Shown one piece after another: positions 22,236 to 34,277 of a DNA stretch of 64,000 bases. The notes under the pieces were generated by a model that was not told the origin of the DNA, ran no database searches, and worked only from the letters and a program-made list of their open reading frames with translations. The position numbers and the translations under genes were made by a program. The stretch covers positions 19,448,218 to 19,512,217 of the forward strand of contig NC_091185.1 in NCBI RefSeq assembly GCF_040958095.1, in the 5' to 3' direction. Within the stretch, counting starts at the first letter, position 1; every line of letters begins with the position of its first letter. Origin of the DNA: Procambarus clarkii. Taxonomy: Eukaryota; Arthropoda; Malacostraca; Decapoda; Cambaridae.

Positions 22236-24340
22236 CCCACACCGCCTTCCCTTATACCCGCCCACACCGCCTTCCCTTGTACCCGCCCACACCGCCTTCC
22301 CTTGTACCCGCCCACACTGCCTTCCCTTGTACCCGCCCACACCGCCTTCCCTTGTACCCGCCCACACTGCCTTCCCTTGTACCCGCCCACACCGCCTTCC
22401 CATGTACCCGCCCACACCGCCTTCCCTTGTACCCGCCCACACTGCCTTCCCTTGTACCCGCCCACACCGCCTTCCCTTGTACCCGCCCACACCGCCTTCC
22501 CTTGTACCCGCCCACACCGCCTTCCCTTGTACCCGCCCACACTGCCTTCCCTTGTACCCGCCCACACCGCCTTCCCTTGTACCCGCCCACACTGCCTTCC
22601 CTTGTACCCGCCCACACCGCCTTCCCTTGTACCCGCCCACACCGCCTTCCCTTGTACCCGCCCACACTGCCTTCCCTTGTACCCGCCCACACCGCCTTCC
22701 CTTGTACCCGCCCACACTGCCTTCCCTTGTACCCGCCCACACCGCCTTCCCTTGTACCCGCCCACACTGCCTTCCCTTGTACCCGCCCACACCGCCTTCC
22801 CTTGTACCCGCCCACACCGCCTTCCCTTGTACCCGCCCACACCGCCTTCCCTTGTACCCGCCCACACCGCCTTCCCTTGTACCCGCCCACTCTGCCTTCC
22901 CTTGTACCCGCCCACACCGCCTTCCCTTGTACCCGCCCACACTGCCTTCCCTTGTACCCGCCCACACTGCCTTCCCCTGTACCCGCCCAGACCGCCTTCC
23001 CTTGTACCCGCCCACACTGCCTTCCCTTGTACCCGCCCACACCGCCTTCCCTTGTACCCGCCCACACTGCCTTCCCTTGTACCCGCCCACACCGCCTTCC
23101 CTTGTACCCGCCCACACCGCCTTCCCTTGTACCCGCCCACACTGCCTTCCCTTGTACCCGCCCACACCGCCTTCCCTTGTACCCGCCCACACTGCCTTCC
23201 CTTGTACCCGCCCACACCGCCTTCCCTTGTACCCGCCCACACTGCCTTCCCTTGTACCCGCCCACACCGCCTTCCCTTGTACCCGCCCACACTGCCTTCC
23301 CTTGTACCCGCCCACACTGCCTTCCCTTGTACCCGCCCACACCGCCTTCCCTTGTACCCGCCCACACCGCCTTCCCTTGTACCCGCCCACACCGCCTTCC
23401 CTTGTACCCGCCCACACCGCCTTCCCTTGTACCCGCCCACTCTGCCTTCCCTTGTACCCGCCCACACCGCCTTCCCTTGTACCCGCCCACACTGCCTTCC
23501 CTTGTACCCGCCCACACTGCCTTCCCCTGTACCCGCCCAGACCGCCTTCCCTTGTACCCGCCCACACTGCCTTCCCTTGTACCCGCCCATACCGCCTTCC
23601 CTTGTACCCGCCCACACTGCCTTCCCTTGTACCCGCCCACACCGCCTTCCCTTGTACCCGCCCACACTGCCTTCCCTTGTACCCGCCCACTCTGCCTTCC
23701 CTTGTACCCGCCCACACCGCCTTCCCTTGTACCCGCCCACACTGCCTTCCTTTGTACCCGCCCACACTGCCTTCCCTTGTACCCGCCCACACTGCCTTCC
23801 CTTGTACCCGCCCACACTGCCTTCCCTTGTACCCGCCCACACTGCCTTCCCTTGTACCCGCCCACTCTGCCTTCCCTTGTACCCGCCCACACTGCCTTCC
23901 CTTGTACCCGCCCACTCTGCCTTCCCTTGTACCCGCCCACACCGCCTTCCCTTGTACCCGCCCACACTGCCTTCCCTTGTACCCGCCCACTCTGCCTTCC
24001 CTTGTACCCGCCCACACCACCTTCCCTTGTACCCGCCCACACTGCCTTCCCTTGTACCCGCCCACACCGTCTTCCCTTGTACCCGCCCACACCGCCTTCC
24101 CTTGTACCCGCCCACACTGCCTTCCCTTGTACCCGCCCACTCTGCCTTCCCTTGTACCCGCCCACACCACCTTCCCTTGTACCCGCCCACTCTGCCTTCC
24201 CTTGTACCCGCCCACACCGCCTTCCCTTGTACCCGCCCACACCGCCTTCCCTTGTACCCGCCCACACTGCCTTCCCTTGTACCCGCCCACACCATCTTCC
24301 CTTGTACCCGCCCACACTGCCTTCCCTTGTACCCGCCCGT
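22236..24340 (+). repeat. 25-bp minisatellite (about 84 units)
   Basis: Units of CGCCCACACCGCCTTCCCTT followed by GTACC, with ACACT, ACTCT and AGACC variants. Both strands are free of stops in most phases because the unit lacks stop triplets, giving spurious frames of about 700 codons. Rare variants repeat 550 bp apart (22891/23441, 22971/23521, 22981/23531), so 22 units were duplicated as a block. Confidence 0.95.
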
Positions 24341-24344
24341 CCCA

Positions 24345-25140
24345 CTCCCTTCCCTTCCCTAAGTTTAGTTACCTCGGTAACGTGAAGTTCTCGTCATCCC
24401 TAACGTTCAATGACGTCATCAACCAGTCTTAATTTTTCCTCCATCAGTCCGAATTCAATGAATTCATATTTAGTCCCATTTTCATTGATTAGTTATTATG
24501 TGCTTTATTGCATTTATAGTTCCATTTACAATGATTGCTTGTTTCAGCCACATAGCTAGTTAAAAATTATTTATTGAATATACAAGTGAATGAAGATCTA
24601 CTCAGTATCTCCTTTATTTCCACCCATATTGAACCAATCATTAACTGTCACTAAGAAACATAATAAATATTGCAAAAGGCCTATCATAAAAAGCAAGGAA
24701 ATAGAGCAAAATTTTCACCCTTGTAATTGCCCAAGTCTTTCTTAAATAACTTATGAACTAATTTATTGTTGACTTAACCACACACTAGAAATTGAAGAGA
24801 AGACGACGTTTTAGTCAGTCCTGGGCCATTATGAAGTCGATTGTGATGAGACGAGAGAGGCAAGGGGAATGATTGGTCAACTTTTCTCAACCATGTTATT
24901 GTGACTCATCATCTGCAACTTATCTATTGTTTTATTATATACGTTACTGTTACCCCCCCCCCCTTTTATACCTATTCATTTCAACCATCATTTGTTCCCT
25001 AGTTGCCCTACTCACTCTTTCTCCTGGTCAGTGGGCAAACATTGAGGTTATTCAAAATTATGCAATCTGAGTCATAACAGGAGCTCCCAGATGGACTAAA
25101 ATACTGAACCTAAGAATAGAAACCAAACTAACGTCAATTT
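24345..25140. other. AT-rich intergenic sequence with a MITE relic at about 24778-24925
   Basis: No gene is seen. The stretch CACACACTAG ... GACGACGTTTTAGTCAGTCC ... TTATTGTGACTCATC is a diverged, deleted copy of the inverted-repeat element at 52195-52353. A C-run occurs at about 24954-24963. Confidence 0.55.
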
Positions 25141-25141
25141 A

Positions 25142-26330
25142 AATAAGGGTAAAAGGGATTGCTGTGTACATGCTGACCAAGATATTGACTAGATCTAGAA
25201 TCTGTTCACTTAAAGATATTATCACTGTAGCACGGACTCTGGACAGAAGAGCCTCCAATAGCAATAGGTCGACCCATTGTGCAATAAACACCATCAATAC
25301 ATTCAATATAATAAATACAGTCACTGAGAGGGGTGTCGACTAAATGCATGCAGATTTTGTTATGCAAGCCCCTTGGGAATCTCTGCCAGCAGACTTTAAG
25401 AATATGGTTCTTGAAGGAAAAAAGAACCAGACTAATCCTCATCTTCTACATAATATTGCACAGATGCAAACAGAAGCAAATTTGGCATCTGACAGCTTCA
25501 CATACTTCACACATGGGTCAGTAGACCAGCAGGAACAAGAAACCGGAGCTACAGTTAAGGCAGGAAACTCTGTAAATAGTTGGAGACTCTCAAACGGGTG
25601 TTCAACTTTACAAACAGAGATGTTAGCCATTCAAAAGGCTTTCGAACATGCTTTTGCTGAACACCGACAACATGTTATCATACATACAGATTCGAGAACT
25701 GCCATTGGAACAATGCAACAAAAACACATACGTGATAACATCCATCTGATCACAAATGTCATATCATTAATGCAAACACTCAAACGTCAAGGCCGTCGGG
25801 TACTTATCAACTGGGAGCCAAGTCATGTGGGAATAATAGGAAATGATATTGCAGACGAAGCTGCAAAACTTGCAACTAAGAAAAGAAATGTAGACATTTA
25901 CATACCACAGAGTCTATCACCGATTAAGAAAGTAATTAGAAATAGAGCAATGCAAAAGATGTACAGTGACCACAACACAACAGTTACAACATCAGGATCT
26001 GTGGGTTGGTACAAGAATTCAACCAACAATGAACCACTTAGTTTAATGAAAGGGAGCAGTAGAATAACAGAAGTACACTTACATCACATCAGGCTTGGAT
26101 ACCCAGGTGCATGGGAAATAGACTTACAGGTTCCGGAAGATGAGAGGAAATGTCAGCACTGAGGAGAAAGGCCCGACAGATCACTGGAACATTATCTAAC
26201 ACAGTGCACAGTTACAAACCCATTAGGATTTCAACTTCGATTCAACAGAGCAGAAGTTGTTAAACACGTGGGACAAAATGTTACTGAAGCGACCATACGA
26301 GTCATAAATACTCATACTCCACCCAAGTAA
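25142..26330 (+). pseudogene. RNase H C-terminal remnant of a LINE pol
   Basis: An open stretch at 25344-26162 encodes an RNase H type domain, which in LINEs removes the RNA strand after reverse transcription. Visible motifs are FTHGSVD near residue 55, where the usual first catalytic Asp (TDGS) is His (codon 25512-25514); TEMLAIQKA with the catalytic Glu; IIHTDSRTAIG with Asp; and PSHVGIIGNDIADEAAK with His and the last Asp. A TAA at 25341 and a TGA at 26160 are in frame. Beyond the TGA the same frame continues to a TAA at 26328 and completes a Cys-His-Cys tail (HYLTQC) typical of such proteins. The 5' RT part is absent, so this is a truncated, inactive copy. Confidence 0.8.
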
Positions 26331-27140
26331 AACAGAAACAAGCAACACTTAGTGGGCCACCCAGAGGCTTAGGGCCCCGTGCAGGAATATCCCTGAAAAA
26401 ATTAATCAACCATTGCACTCTTCGCCCAACGGCTTATTTGTTCCAATTCTTTTTAGTGAAGACTGATTAAATTGTGAGAAATATTGTTATATCTTAGCCA
26501 AAGAGATTTTATTTGTACATAATATTTCTTAAATGGATACTTAAAAGATCCATTATTGAGCATAAGAATGAATGAAACCGTCTCTCTCCTTATCACATAA
26601 GTCACAGAGTCTGATATCACAGACTCTGATATTAAAGATATCACAGAGTCTGGACCCACAATTATCTTAATTACTCTTTGAGCATTAACATCTCCAAGCC
26701 CCCACCGCCCACCCCCCAAATATTATGACACAATACCGCGTTGAAATCTTCAAGCAAACAGCAGATATATCTATTTGGAAAATATAGTTCTCAGTAACAA
26801 CGCGTCCTGCAACACCGATTGATTGATTGATGAAGATTAAGTCACCACAAGAGGTGTCACGGGCATGAGTAGCCCATAGGTGTAAGTTGTTTGGAGTGAA
26901 TGTGGTCTTTGGTCGTGTAACAACTTAGTGTCTCTGGGCCAGCTGTAACACACCGCTTTACAAGCACTCAAGTATTGCCGTTTATCCACATTTGCGGGTA
27001 ATCCTCCATACCTCATTAACTCTTCCTAAACATCCATCAGTGGTGTGTGTGTGACGTCACAGGCAGCATAATGAAGTCTCGCATTAACTTGTATCTTGCT
27101 AAAGATTCATAAATATTATATTAAAATCATTAACCCCAGC
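26331..27140. other. Intergenic sequence with a short SINE-like repeat at 26814-26890
   Basis: The segment GATTGATTGATGAAGATTAA followed by GTCACCACAAGAGGTGTCACGG resembles a decapod interspersed repeat known to me only by recall. Near 26598-26655 a local duplication of CACAGAGTCTGATATCACAG occurs. No gene. Confidence 0.45.
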
Positions 27141-27145
27141 CATGT

Positions 27146-27270
<125 letters not shown>

Positions 27271-27272
27271 GT

Positions 27273-27445
27273 GGGAGACGGTGGCCGAGAGGATAGCACG
27301 CTGATCACGTGATCCTGTGGTCCCGGGTTCAATACCGGGCGCCGGCGAGAAACGATGGGTAGAGTTTTGTTCACCCTATGTCCCTGTTATCCAGCAGTAA
27401 ATAAGTACCTGGGAGATAGTCAGCTGTCACGGACTGCTTCCTCGG
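27273..27445 (+). mobile_element. tRNA-derived SINE 1
   Basis: The tRNA-like head has an A box (TGGCCGAGAGG, 27282-27292) and a perfect B box (GGTTCAATACC, 27326-27336), the internal RNA polymerase III promoter. The body has GGTAGAGTTT, CACCCTATGTCCCTGTTA, GTACCTGGGAG, GTCAGCTGTCACGG and CTGCTTCCT, shared with five other copies in the window. Confidence 0.85.
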
Positions 27446-27479
27446 GTGTGTGTGGTGTGAAGAGAGAAAAAAATAGTAG

Positions 27480-27570
27480 TAGTAGAAACAGTTGATTGAT
27501 AGTTAAGAGGCGGGCCGAAAGAACAGACCTCAACCCCTGCAAGCACAACTTGGTGAATACACACACACAC
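27480..27570 (+). mobile_element. LINE 3'-end fragment (second tail family)
   Basis: Contains GATAGTTAAGAGGCGGGCCG, GAACAGACCTCAACCCCTGC and a GGTGAATACACAC tail. It matches 39868-39962 (same strand) and 37484-37565 (opposite strand). It is related to the main tail family but has GGCCGAAAGA in place of GACCAAAGA. Confidence 0.7.
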
Positions 27571-27572
27571 AC

Positions 27573-27757
27573 ATGTGGGGGAGCTGCTGGCTGAGTGGAC
27601 AGCGCTTTAGACTCGTGGACCTGGAGATCGGGGTTCGATCACCAGCACTGACAGAAAAACAAATGAGCAGAGTTTCCTTCACCCTGATGTACCCTGTTAC
27701 CTAGCTGTAAGTAGGTACCTGGTAGTTAGACAGCTGCTACGGCTGCTTTCTGGGTGT
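27573..27757 (+). mobile_element. tRNA-derived SINE 2
   Basis: Head GGCTGAGTGGACAGCGCT, B box GGTTCGATCAC (one change from consensus), body GAGCAGAGTTTCCTTCACCC and GGTACCTGGTAG, then a GT-rich end. Confidence 0.8.
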
Positions 27758-27770
27758 GAGTGCGTGTGTG

Positions 27771-30120
27771 TACTCACCTATTTGTACTCACCTATTTATG
27801 TTTGCGGGGGTTGAGCTTTGGCTCTTTGGTCCCGCCTCTCAGCTGTCAATCAACTGGTGTACAGATCCCTGCGCCTACTGGGCCCTATCATATCTACATT
27901 TGAAACTGTGTATGGAGTCAGCCTCAACTACATCATTGCCTAATGCATTCCACCTGTTAACTACTCTGACACGGAAAAAGTTCTTTCTATCGTCCCTGTG
28001 TTTCCACCTGTGTCCCCTTGTTCGCGTTCCACCAGTGTTGAATACTTTCTCCTTGTCTACCATGTCGATTCCCCTGAGGATTTTGTAGGTAGTGGTCTTG
28101 TCTCCCCTAACTCTTCTGTCTTCCAGTGTCGAAAGGTGCATTTCCCGCAGTCTTTTCTCGTAACTCATGCCTCTTAGTTCTGGGACTAGTCTAGTGGCAT
28201 ACCTCTGAACTTTTTCCAGCTTCGTCTTGTGCTTGACAAGGTACGAGCTCCATGCTGGGGCCGCATACGCCAGGATTGGTCTTACATATGTGGTATACAA
28301 GATTCTGAATGATTCCTTACACAGGTTCCTGAAGGCTGTTCTGATGTTAGCCAGCCTCGCATATGCCACAGACGTAATTCTGTTTATGTGGGCTTCAGGA
28401 GACAGGTTTGGTGTGATATCAACTCCTAGATCTTTTTCTCTGTCCATTTCATGAAGTACTTCATCTCCTATTCTGTATCCTGTGTCTGACCTCATATTTC
28501 CACTGCCTAGTTTCATTACTTTCTATTTACTCGGGTTGAACTTTAGCATTCATTTGTTGGACCATTCATTCAGTCTGTCTAGGTCATCTTGTAGCCTCCA
28601 ACTATCATCCTCTGTTCAATTCTACTCATAATTTTCGCATCATCAGCAAACATTGAGAGAACGAGATCATTTACATATATCAGAAAGAGTATAGGTCCAA
28701 GGACTGACCCCTGCGGGACTCCACTTGTAACGTCTCGCCAACTTGAGACCTCACCCCTCACAGTGACTCGTTCTTTTTTTGTTGCTTAGGTACTCTTTTA
28801 TCCAATGGAGTACCTTCCCTTTCACTCCAGCCTCTTGTGTGGAACTGTATTAAAGGCTTTCTGACAATCCAAAAATATGCAGTCTGCCCACCCCTCTCTT
28901 TCTTGCCTGATTTTTGTTGCCTAGTTGTAGAATTCAAGTAACCCTGTGAGGCAGGATTTGCCATCCCTGAACCCATGTTGATGCTGTGTTACAAAGTTCC
29001 TTCGCTCCAGATGTTCAATTTGCTGTCTTCACACAATCTTCTCCATCAGCTTGCATGGTATGCAGGTTAAGGACACTTGCCTGTAGTTCAGTGCCTCCTG
29101 TCTATCCCCTTTCTTGAATATCGGGACTACATTAGCTGCTTTCCAAATCTCTGGCAGTTCCCTTGTTGCCAGTGATTTGTTATACACTATGGAGAGTGGC
29201 AGGCACAGTTCTTCTGTTCCTTCCTTTACTATCTAAGGGGTGAAAGAAACTCTGCCCATTGTTTCTCGCCGGCGCCCAGGATCGAACCCTGGATCACAGG
29301 TTCATGCATCCAGTGTTCTGTCCGCTCATCCACTGGCTCCCCCCTCTCCCTGCTGCTTAGCTAGCCTACATCTCTGATTAAACCATGGGTTTTCATCTTC
29401 ATTTCATTGTTTTCCTCTTGGACTGGGACAAACTTGTTTGCTGCTTCCTTGCACTTCTGCGTAATGTAGTCCATCATGTCTTGGGCCGTTTCCCCCTGAG
29501 CTCTGTTTCCATGTTATATCTTTTAGGAATTTTCTTATCTCCTCAAAGTTTCCCTTTCGGAATGCCAGCCTTTTGTTTTCAGTATCCCTTCTTGAGTTCA
29601 ATAATCCTTCTTCAGCCAGGTTCTCAAACGCCAGTACACTGTGGTCGCTCATTCCTACAGGGGCCTCAAAACCGATTTCTCTTATGTCAGAGTCGTCAAG
29701 AGTGAAGACTAGGTCGAGTCTCGCTGGTTCATCGTTTCCTCTCATCCTTGTGGGTTCCCTGACATGCTGGGTTAAAAAATTTCTAGTCACCACCTTCAAT
29801 AGTTTGGCTCTCCGCGTATCCTCGCCTCCATGTGGTTCATTGTTCTCCCAGTCTATCCTTCTATGATTGAAGTCCTCCATGATGAGCAGATGGGATCTAT
29901 TTCTACAGGCAGCAGAGGCTTCCCTATCAATTGTAGTGTTAACTGCCATGATGTTGTTGTCATACTCTTGACTGGGTCTTCTGTCATTTGGTGGAGGGTT
30001 ATATATCACTGCTACTACTATTCGTGGTCATCCCATTGTCATGGTGCCTGTTATGTAGTCTCTGAATCCCTCACAGCCAGGGATAGCCATCTCCTTGAAA
30101 CTCCATTCCTTATTCTTTAG
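27771..30120 (-). pseudogene. LINE copy a (EN-RT, minus strand), interrupted by a SINE
   Basis: Reading from 30120 down, 30009-29404 encodes the endonuclease part (YNPPPNDRRP, LLIMEDFNH where Gly of GDFN is Glu, GMSDHSVLAF). After a SINE (29235-29345) comes the [13 protein letters not shown] and FADDA (about 28640-28660). The C-terminal region (28516-27875) has LGVDITPNLSPEAH, RPILAYAAPAW and ADSIHSFKCRYDRAQ. Several frameshifts and stops separate the pieces, so it is dead. The 3' end at 27771 reads, on the minus strand, AGGTGAGTACA plus CA repeats. The protein family is that of ORF2 at 41641; the clade (Jockey/CR1-like) is inferred. Confidence 0.8.
29235..29345 (-). mobile_element. tRNA-derived SINE 3, nested in LINE copy a
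   Basis: On the minus strand the head contains GGATGAGCGGACAGAAC and the B-box region GGGTTCGATCCTGG, and the body AATGGGCAGAGTTTCTTTCA. It separates the EN and RT parts of the LINE, so it inserted later. It is truncated at its 3' end. Confidence 0.8.
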
Positions 30121-30139
30121 TTTCTCACACACATACACA

Positions 30140-30165
30140 CATTGTGTGTGTGTGTGTGTGTGTGT
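30140..30165. repeat. (TG)n link between LINE copies a and b
   Basis: A short TG tract lies between the truncated 5' end of copy a and the 3' end of copy b, both on the minus strand. Confidence 0.9.
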
Positions 30166-31627
30166 ACTCACCTAGTTGTACTCACCTAGTTGTGTTTGCG
30201 GGGGTTGAGCTCTGGCTCTTTGGTCCCGCCTCTCAACCGTCAATCAACAGGTGTACAGATTCATGAGCCTATCGGGCTCTGTCATATCTACACTTGAAAC
30301 TGTGTATGGAGTCAGCCTCCACCACATCACCCCCTAATGCATTCCATTTGTCAACCACTCTGACACTAAAAAAGTTCTTTCTAATATCTCTGTGGCTCAT
30401 TTGGGCACTCAGTTTCCACCTGTGTCCCCTTGTGCGTGTTCCCCTTGTGTTAAATAGACTGTCTTTATCTACCCTATCAATCCCCTTCAGAATCTTGAAT
30501 GTGGTGATCATGTCCCCCCTAACTCTTCTGTCTTCCAGCGAAGTGAGGTTTAATTCCCGTAGTCTCTCCTCGTAGCTCATACCTCTCAGCTCGGGTACTA
30601 GTCTGGTGGCAAACCTTTGAACCTTTTCCAGTTTAGTCTTATCCTTGACTAGATATGGACTCCATGCTGGGGCTGCATACTCCAGGATTGGCCTGACATA
30701 TGTGGTATACAAAGTTCTGAATGATTCTTTACACAAGTTTCTGAATGCCGTTCGTATGTTGGCCAGCCTGGCATATGCCGCTGATGTTATCCGCTTGATA
30801 TGTGCTGCAGGAGACAGGTCTGGCGTGATATCAACCCCCAAGTCTTTTTCCTTCTCTGACTCCTGAAGAATTTCCTCTCCCAGATGATACCTTGTATCTG
30901 GCCTCCTGCTCCCTACACCTATCTTCATTACATTACATTTGGTTGGGTTAAACTCTAACAACCATTTGTTCGACCATTCCTTCAGCTTGTCTAGGTCTTC
31001 TTGAAGCCTCAAACAGTCCTCTTCTGTTTTAATCCTTCTCATAATTTTAGCATCGTCCGCAAACATTGAGAGAAATGAATCGATACCCTCCGGGAGATCA
31101 TTTACATATATCAGAAACAAGATAGGACCGAGTACAGAGCCCTGTGGGACTCCACTGGTGACTTCACGCCAATCGGAGGTCTCACCCCTCACCGTAACTC
31201 TCTGCTTCCTATTGCTTAGATACTCCCTTATCCACTGGAGCACCTTACCAGCTACACCTGCCTGTCTCTCCAGCTTATGTACCAGCCTCTTATGCGGTAC
31301 TGTGTCAAAGGCTTTCCGACAATGCAAGAAAATGCAGTCCGCCCAGCCCTCTGTTTCTTGCTTAATCTGTGTCACCTGATCGTAGAATTCTATCAAGCCT
31401 GTAAGGCAAGATTTACCCTCCCTGAATACATGTTGGCGATTTGTCACGAAGTCCCTTCTCTCCAGATGTGTTACCAGGTTTTTTCTCACGATCTTCTCCA
31501 TCACCTTGCATGGTATACAAGTCAAGGACACAGGCCTGTAGTTCAGTGCCTCTTGTCTGTCGCCCTTTTTGTATATTGGGACCACATTCGCCGTCTTCCA
31601 TATTTCTGGTAGGTCTCCCGTCTCTAG

Positions 31628-31631
<4 letters not shown>
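30166..31631 (-). pseudogene. LINE copy b: RT and C-terminal domain, 5' truncated
   Basis: One frame of about 455 LINE codons is intact, opening inside the flanking TG tract (frame 30269-31705). It has GDLPEIWKTANVVPIYKKGD, NYRPVSLTC, HCRKAFDTVPHK (Asp of the usual DxxKAF is His), [28 protein letters not shown] (about 31046-31063) and ADSIHSFKCRYDRAR at the end. RT palm residues otherwise look intact, but the endonuclease and ORF1 are missing, so the copy cannot move by itself. The 3' UTR ends in GTGAGTACA at 30166. It begins at (TG)n 31632, which is also the tail of copy c. Confidence 0.85.

Positions 31632-31699
<68 letters not shown>
31632..31699. repeat. (TG)n link between LINE copies b and c
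   Basis: A pure TG tract acts as the 3' tail of copy c and abuts the truncated 5' end of copy b. Confidence 0.95.
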
Positions 31700-31702
<3 letters not shown>

Positions 31703-33178
31703 CACCTATTTATACTCACCTTTTTGAGCTTGCAGGATCGAGCATTGACTCTTGGATCCCGCCTTTCCAGCCATCGGTTGTTTAAAGCAATGACTCCTGT
31801 CCCATTTACCTATCATACCTAATTTTAAAATTATGAATAGAGTTTGCTTCCACAATCTGTTCCCCAAGTGCATTCCATTTTTCCACTACTCTCACGCTAA
31901 AAAAAACTTCCTAACATCTCTGTGACTCATCTGAGTTTCAAGTTTCCACCCATGTCCCCTCGTTCTGTTATTATTACGTGTGAACATTTCATCTATTTCC
32001 ACTTTGTCAATTCCCCTGAGTATTTTATATGTCCCTATCATATCTCCTCTCTCCCTTCTTTTCTCTAGTGTCGTAAGGTTCAGTTCCTTCAGACTCTCTT
32101 CATATCCCATCCTTCGTAACTCTGGGGACAAGCCTCGTCGCAAAGCTCTGAACCTTCTCCAGTTTCCTTATGTGTTTCTTCAGGTGGGGACTCCATGATG
32201 GCGCAGCATACTCTAAGACTGGTCTCACGTAGGCAGTGTAAAGCGCCCTGAAATCTCCTCACTTAGGTTTCTGAATGAAGTTCTAATTTTCGCCAGTGTA
32301 GAGTACGCCGCTGTCGTTATCCTATTTATATGTGCCTCAGGAGTTAGATTAGGTGTTACGTCCACTCCCAGGTCTCTTTCTCGAATCGTTACAGGTAGGC
32401 AGTTCCCCTTCATTGTGTACTGTCCTTTTGGTCGCCGATCACCTGATCCCATTTCCATAACTACATTTACTCGTGTTAAACTCCAGTAGCCATTTCTCTG
32501 ATTATCACTGCAACCTGTTTAAGTCCTCTTGGAGGATCCTATAATCCTCATCTGTCACAACTCTTCTCATTAATTGTGCGTCATTCGCAAATATTGACAT
32601 GTAGAATTCCACTCCGTAAACATATTATTTACGTAAATTAGAAAGAGGATTGGTCCCAGCACCGATCCTTGAGGTACTCCGCTCGTTACTGTTCACCAGT
32701 CCGACTTCTCGCCCCTTACCATTACCTTTTGGCTTCTTCCTGTTAGGTAGTTCCTTACAGTCTTTCCGCTTACTCCTGCCTGCCTCTCAAGTTTGTATAG
32801 CAGTCTCATGTGCGGTACTATATCAAAGTCCTTTTGGCAGTCAAGAAATATGCAGTCTGCCCAGCCTTCTCTGTCCTGCCTTATCCTTGTCACTCTATCA
32901 TAGAATTCTAAAAGGTTTGTTAGGCATGATTTCCCTGTCCAGAACCCCATGTTTGTGCTTGTTTACAAACCCAATGCTCTCCAGGTGCTCAACAAGTCTT
33001 AGCCTAATTATTCTTTAAAGTATTTTGCAGGGGATGCTTGTCAGTGATACGGGTCTGTAGTTAAGTGCCTCCTCCCTATCGCCTTTCTTGAAAATCGGTA
33101 CGACATTTGCCTCCTTCGAGCAACTGGGCAATTCCCCCGACATAAGTGACTCATTAAAGATCAATGCCAGAGGCACGC
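31700..33178 (-). pseudogene. LINE copy c: diverged RT remnant
   Basis: Pieces in shifting frames follow the same order as copy b: SGELPSCSKEANVVPIFKKG (33110), LDCQKDFDIVPH (about 32840), then FANDA (32579-32593), where the first catalytic Asp of FADDA is Asn (codon 32583-32585). The C-terminal pieces are 32458-32225 and 32143-31892. Many frameshifts are present. It is clearly older or from another subfamily than copies a, b and f; its tail reads CTTTTTGAGCTTGCAGGATC. Confidence 0.8.
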
Positions 33179-33483
<305 letters not shown>

Positions 33484-34277
33484 ATAAGGTTTCTGATATA
33501 TGTAAATGATCTCCCATAGGGTATAGACTCGTTTCTCTCAATGTTTGCTGATGATGCAAAAATTATGAGGACTGAAACAGAGAATGATAGCAGGAGGCTA
33601 CAAGATGACCTAGACAGACTGAATGAATGGTCCAACAAATGGCTGCTAAAGTTCAACCCGAGTAAATGCAAAGTAATGAAACTAGGCGGTGGAAACAGAA
33701 AACAAGACACAGGATACAGAATACGAGATGTAGTACTTAATGAAACGGACAGAGAGAAAGATCTAGGAGTTGATATCACACCAAATCTATCTCCTGAAGC
33801 CCACATAAAAAGAATTACGTCATGGAGGCCGTACCTTGTCAAGCACAAGACGAAGCTGGAAAAAGTTCAAAGATATGCTAATACACTAGTCCCAGAACAA
33901 AGAGGCGTGAGTTACGAGGAAAGGCTGCAGGAAATGCACCTTACGACACTGGAAGAGAGAAGAGTAAGGGGAGACATGATCACTACTTACAAAATCCTTA
34001 GGGGAATCGACCGAGTAGATAAGGATAAACTATTCAATACTTGTGGTACGCGAACAAGGGAACACAGGTGGAAACTGAGTACCCACATGAGCCACAGGGA
34101 CGTTAGAAAGAGCTTTTTCAGTGTCAGAGTAGTTAACAGATGGTATGCATTAGGCAGTGATGTGGTGGAGGCTGACTCTATACACAGTTTCATATGTAGA
34201 TATGACAGAGCCCAGTAGGCTCAGGAATCTGTACACCAGTTGATTGACAGTTGAAAAGCAGGACCAAAGAGCCAAAG
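33484..34277 (+). pseudogene. LINE copy e: RT C-terminal part, plus strand, split by a later LINE
   Basis: The open frame 33541-34218 begins [10 protein letters not shown], so the copy is truncated inside the RT. It continues through NKWLLKFNPSKCKVMKLG, LGVDITPNLSPEAH and ADSIHSFICRYDRAQ. About 44 codons are missing in frame between KRITS and WRPYLVK compared with copies a and b (near 33820). The 3' UTR is interrupted after ACCAAAGAGCCAAAG (34263-34277) by an RT-RNase H LINE and resumes at 36290-36346, ending in GGTGAGTACACAC. Confidence 0.85.

Noticed and set aside
22184..24432. Open frames of about 700 codons on both strands
   Set aside because: The 25-bp unit contains no stop triplet in most phases; simultaneous frames on both strands follow from the repeat and carry no conserved domain.
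27273..27345. Host tRNA gene with good A and B boxes
   Set aside because: The tRNA-like part is joined to the same SINE body as five other copies; it is also imperfect as a cloverleaf.
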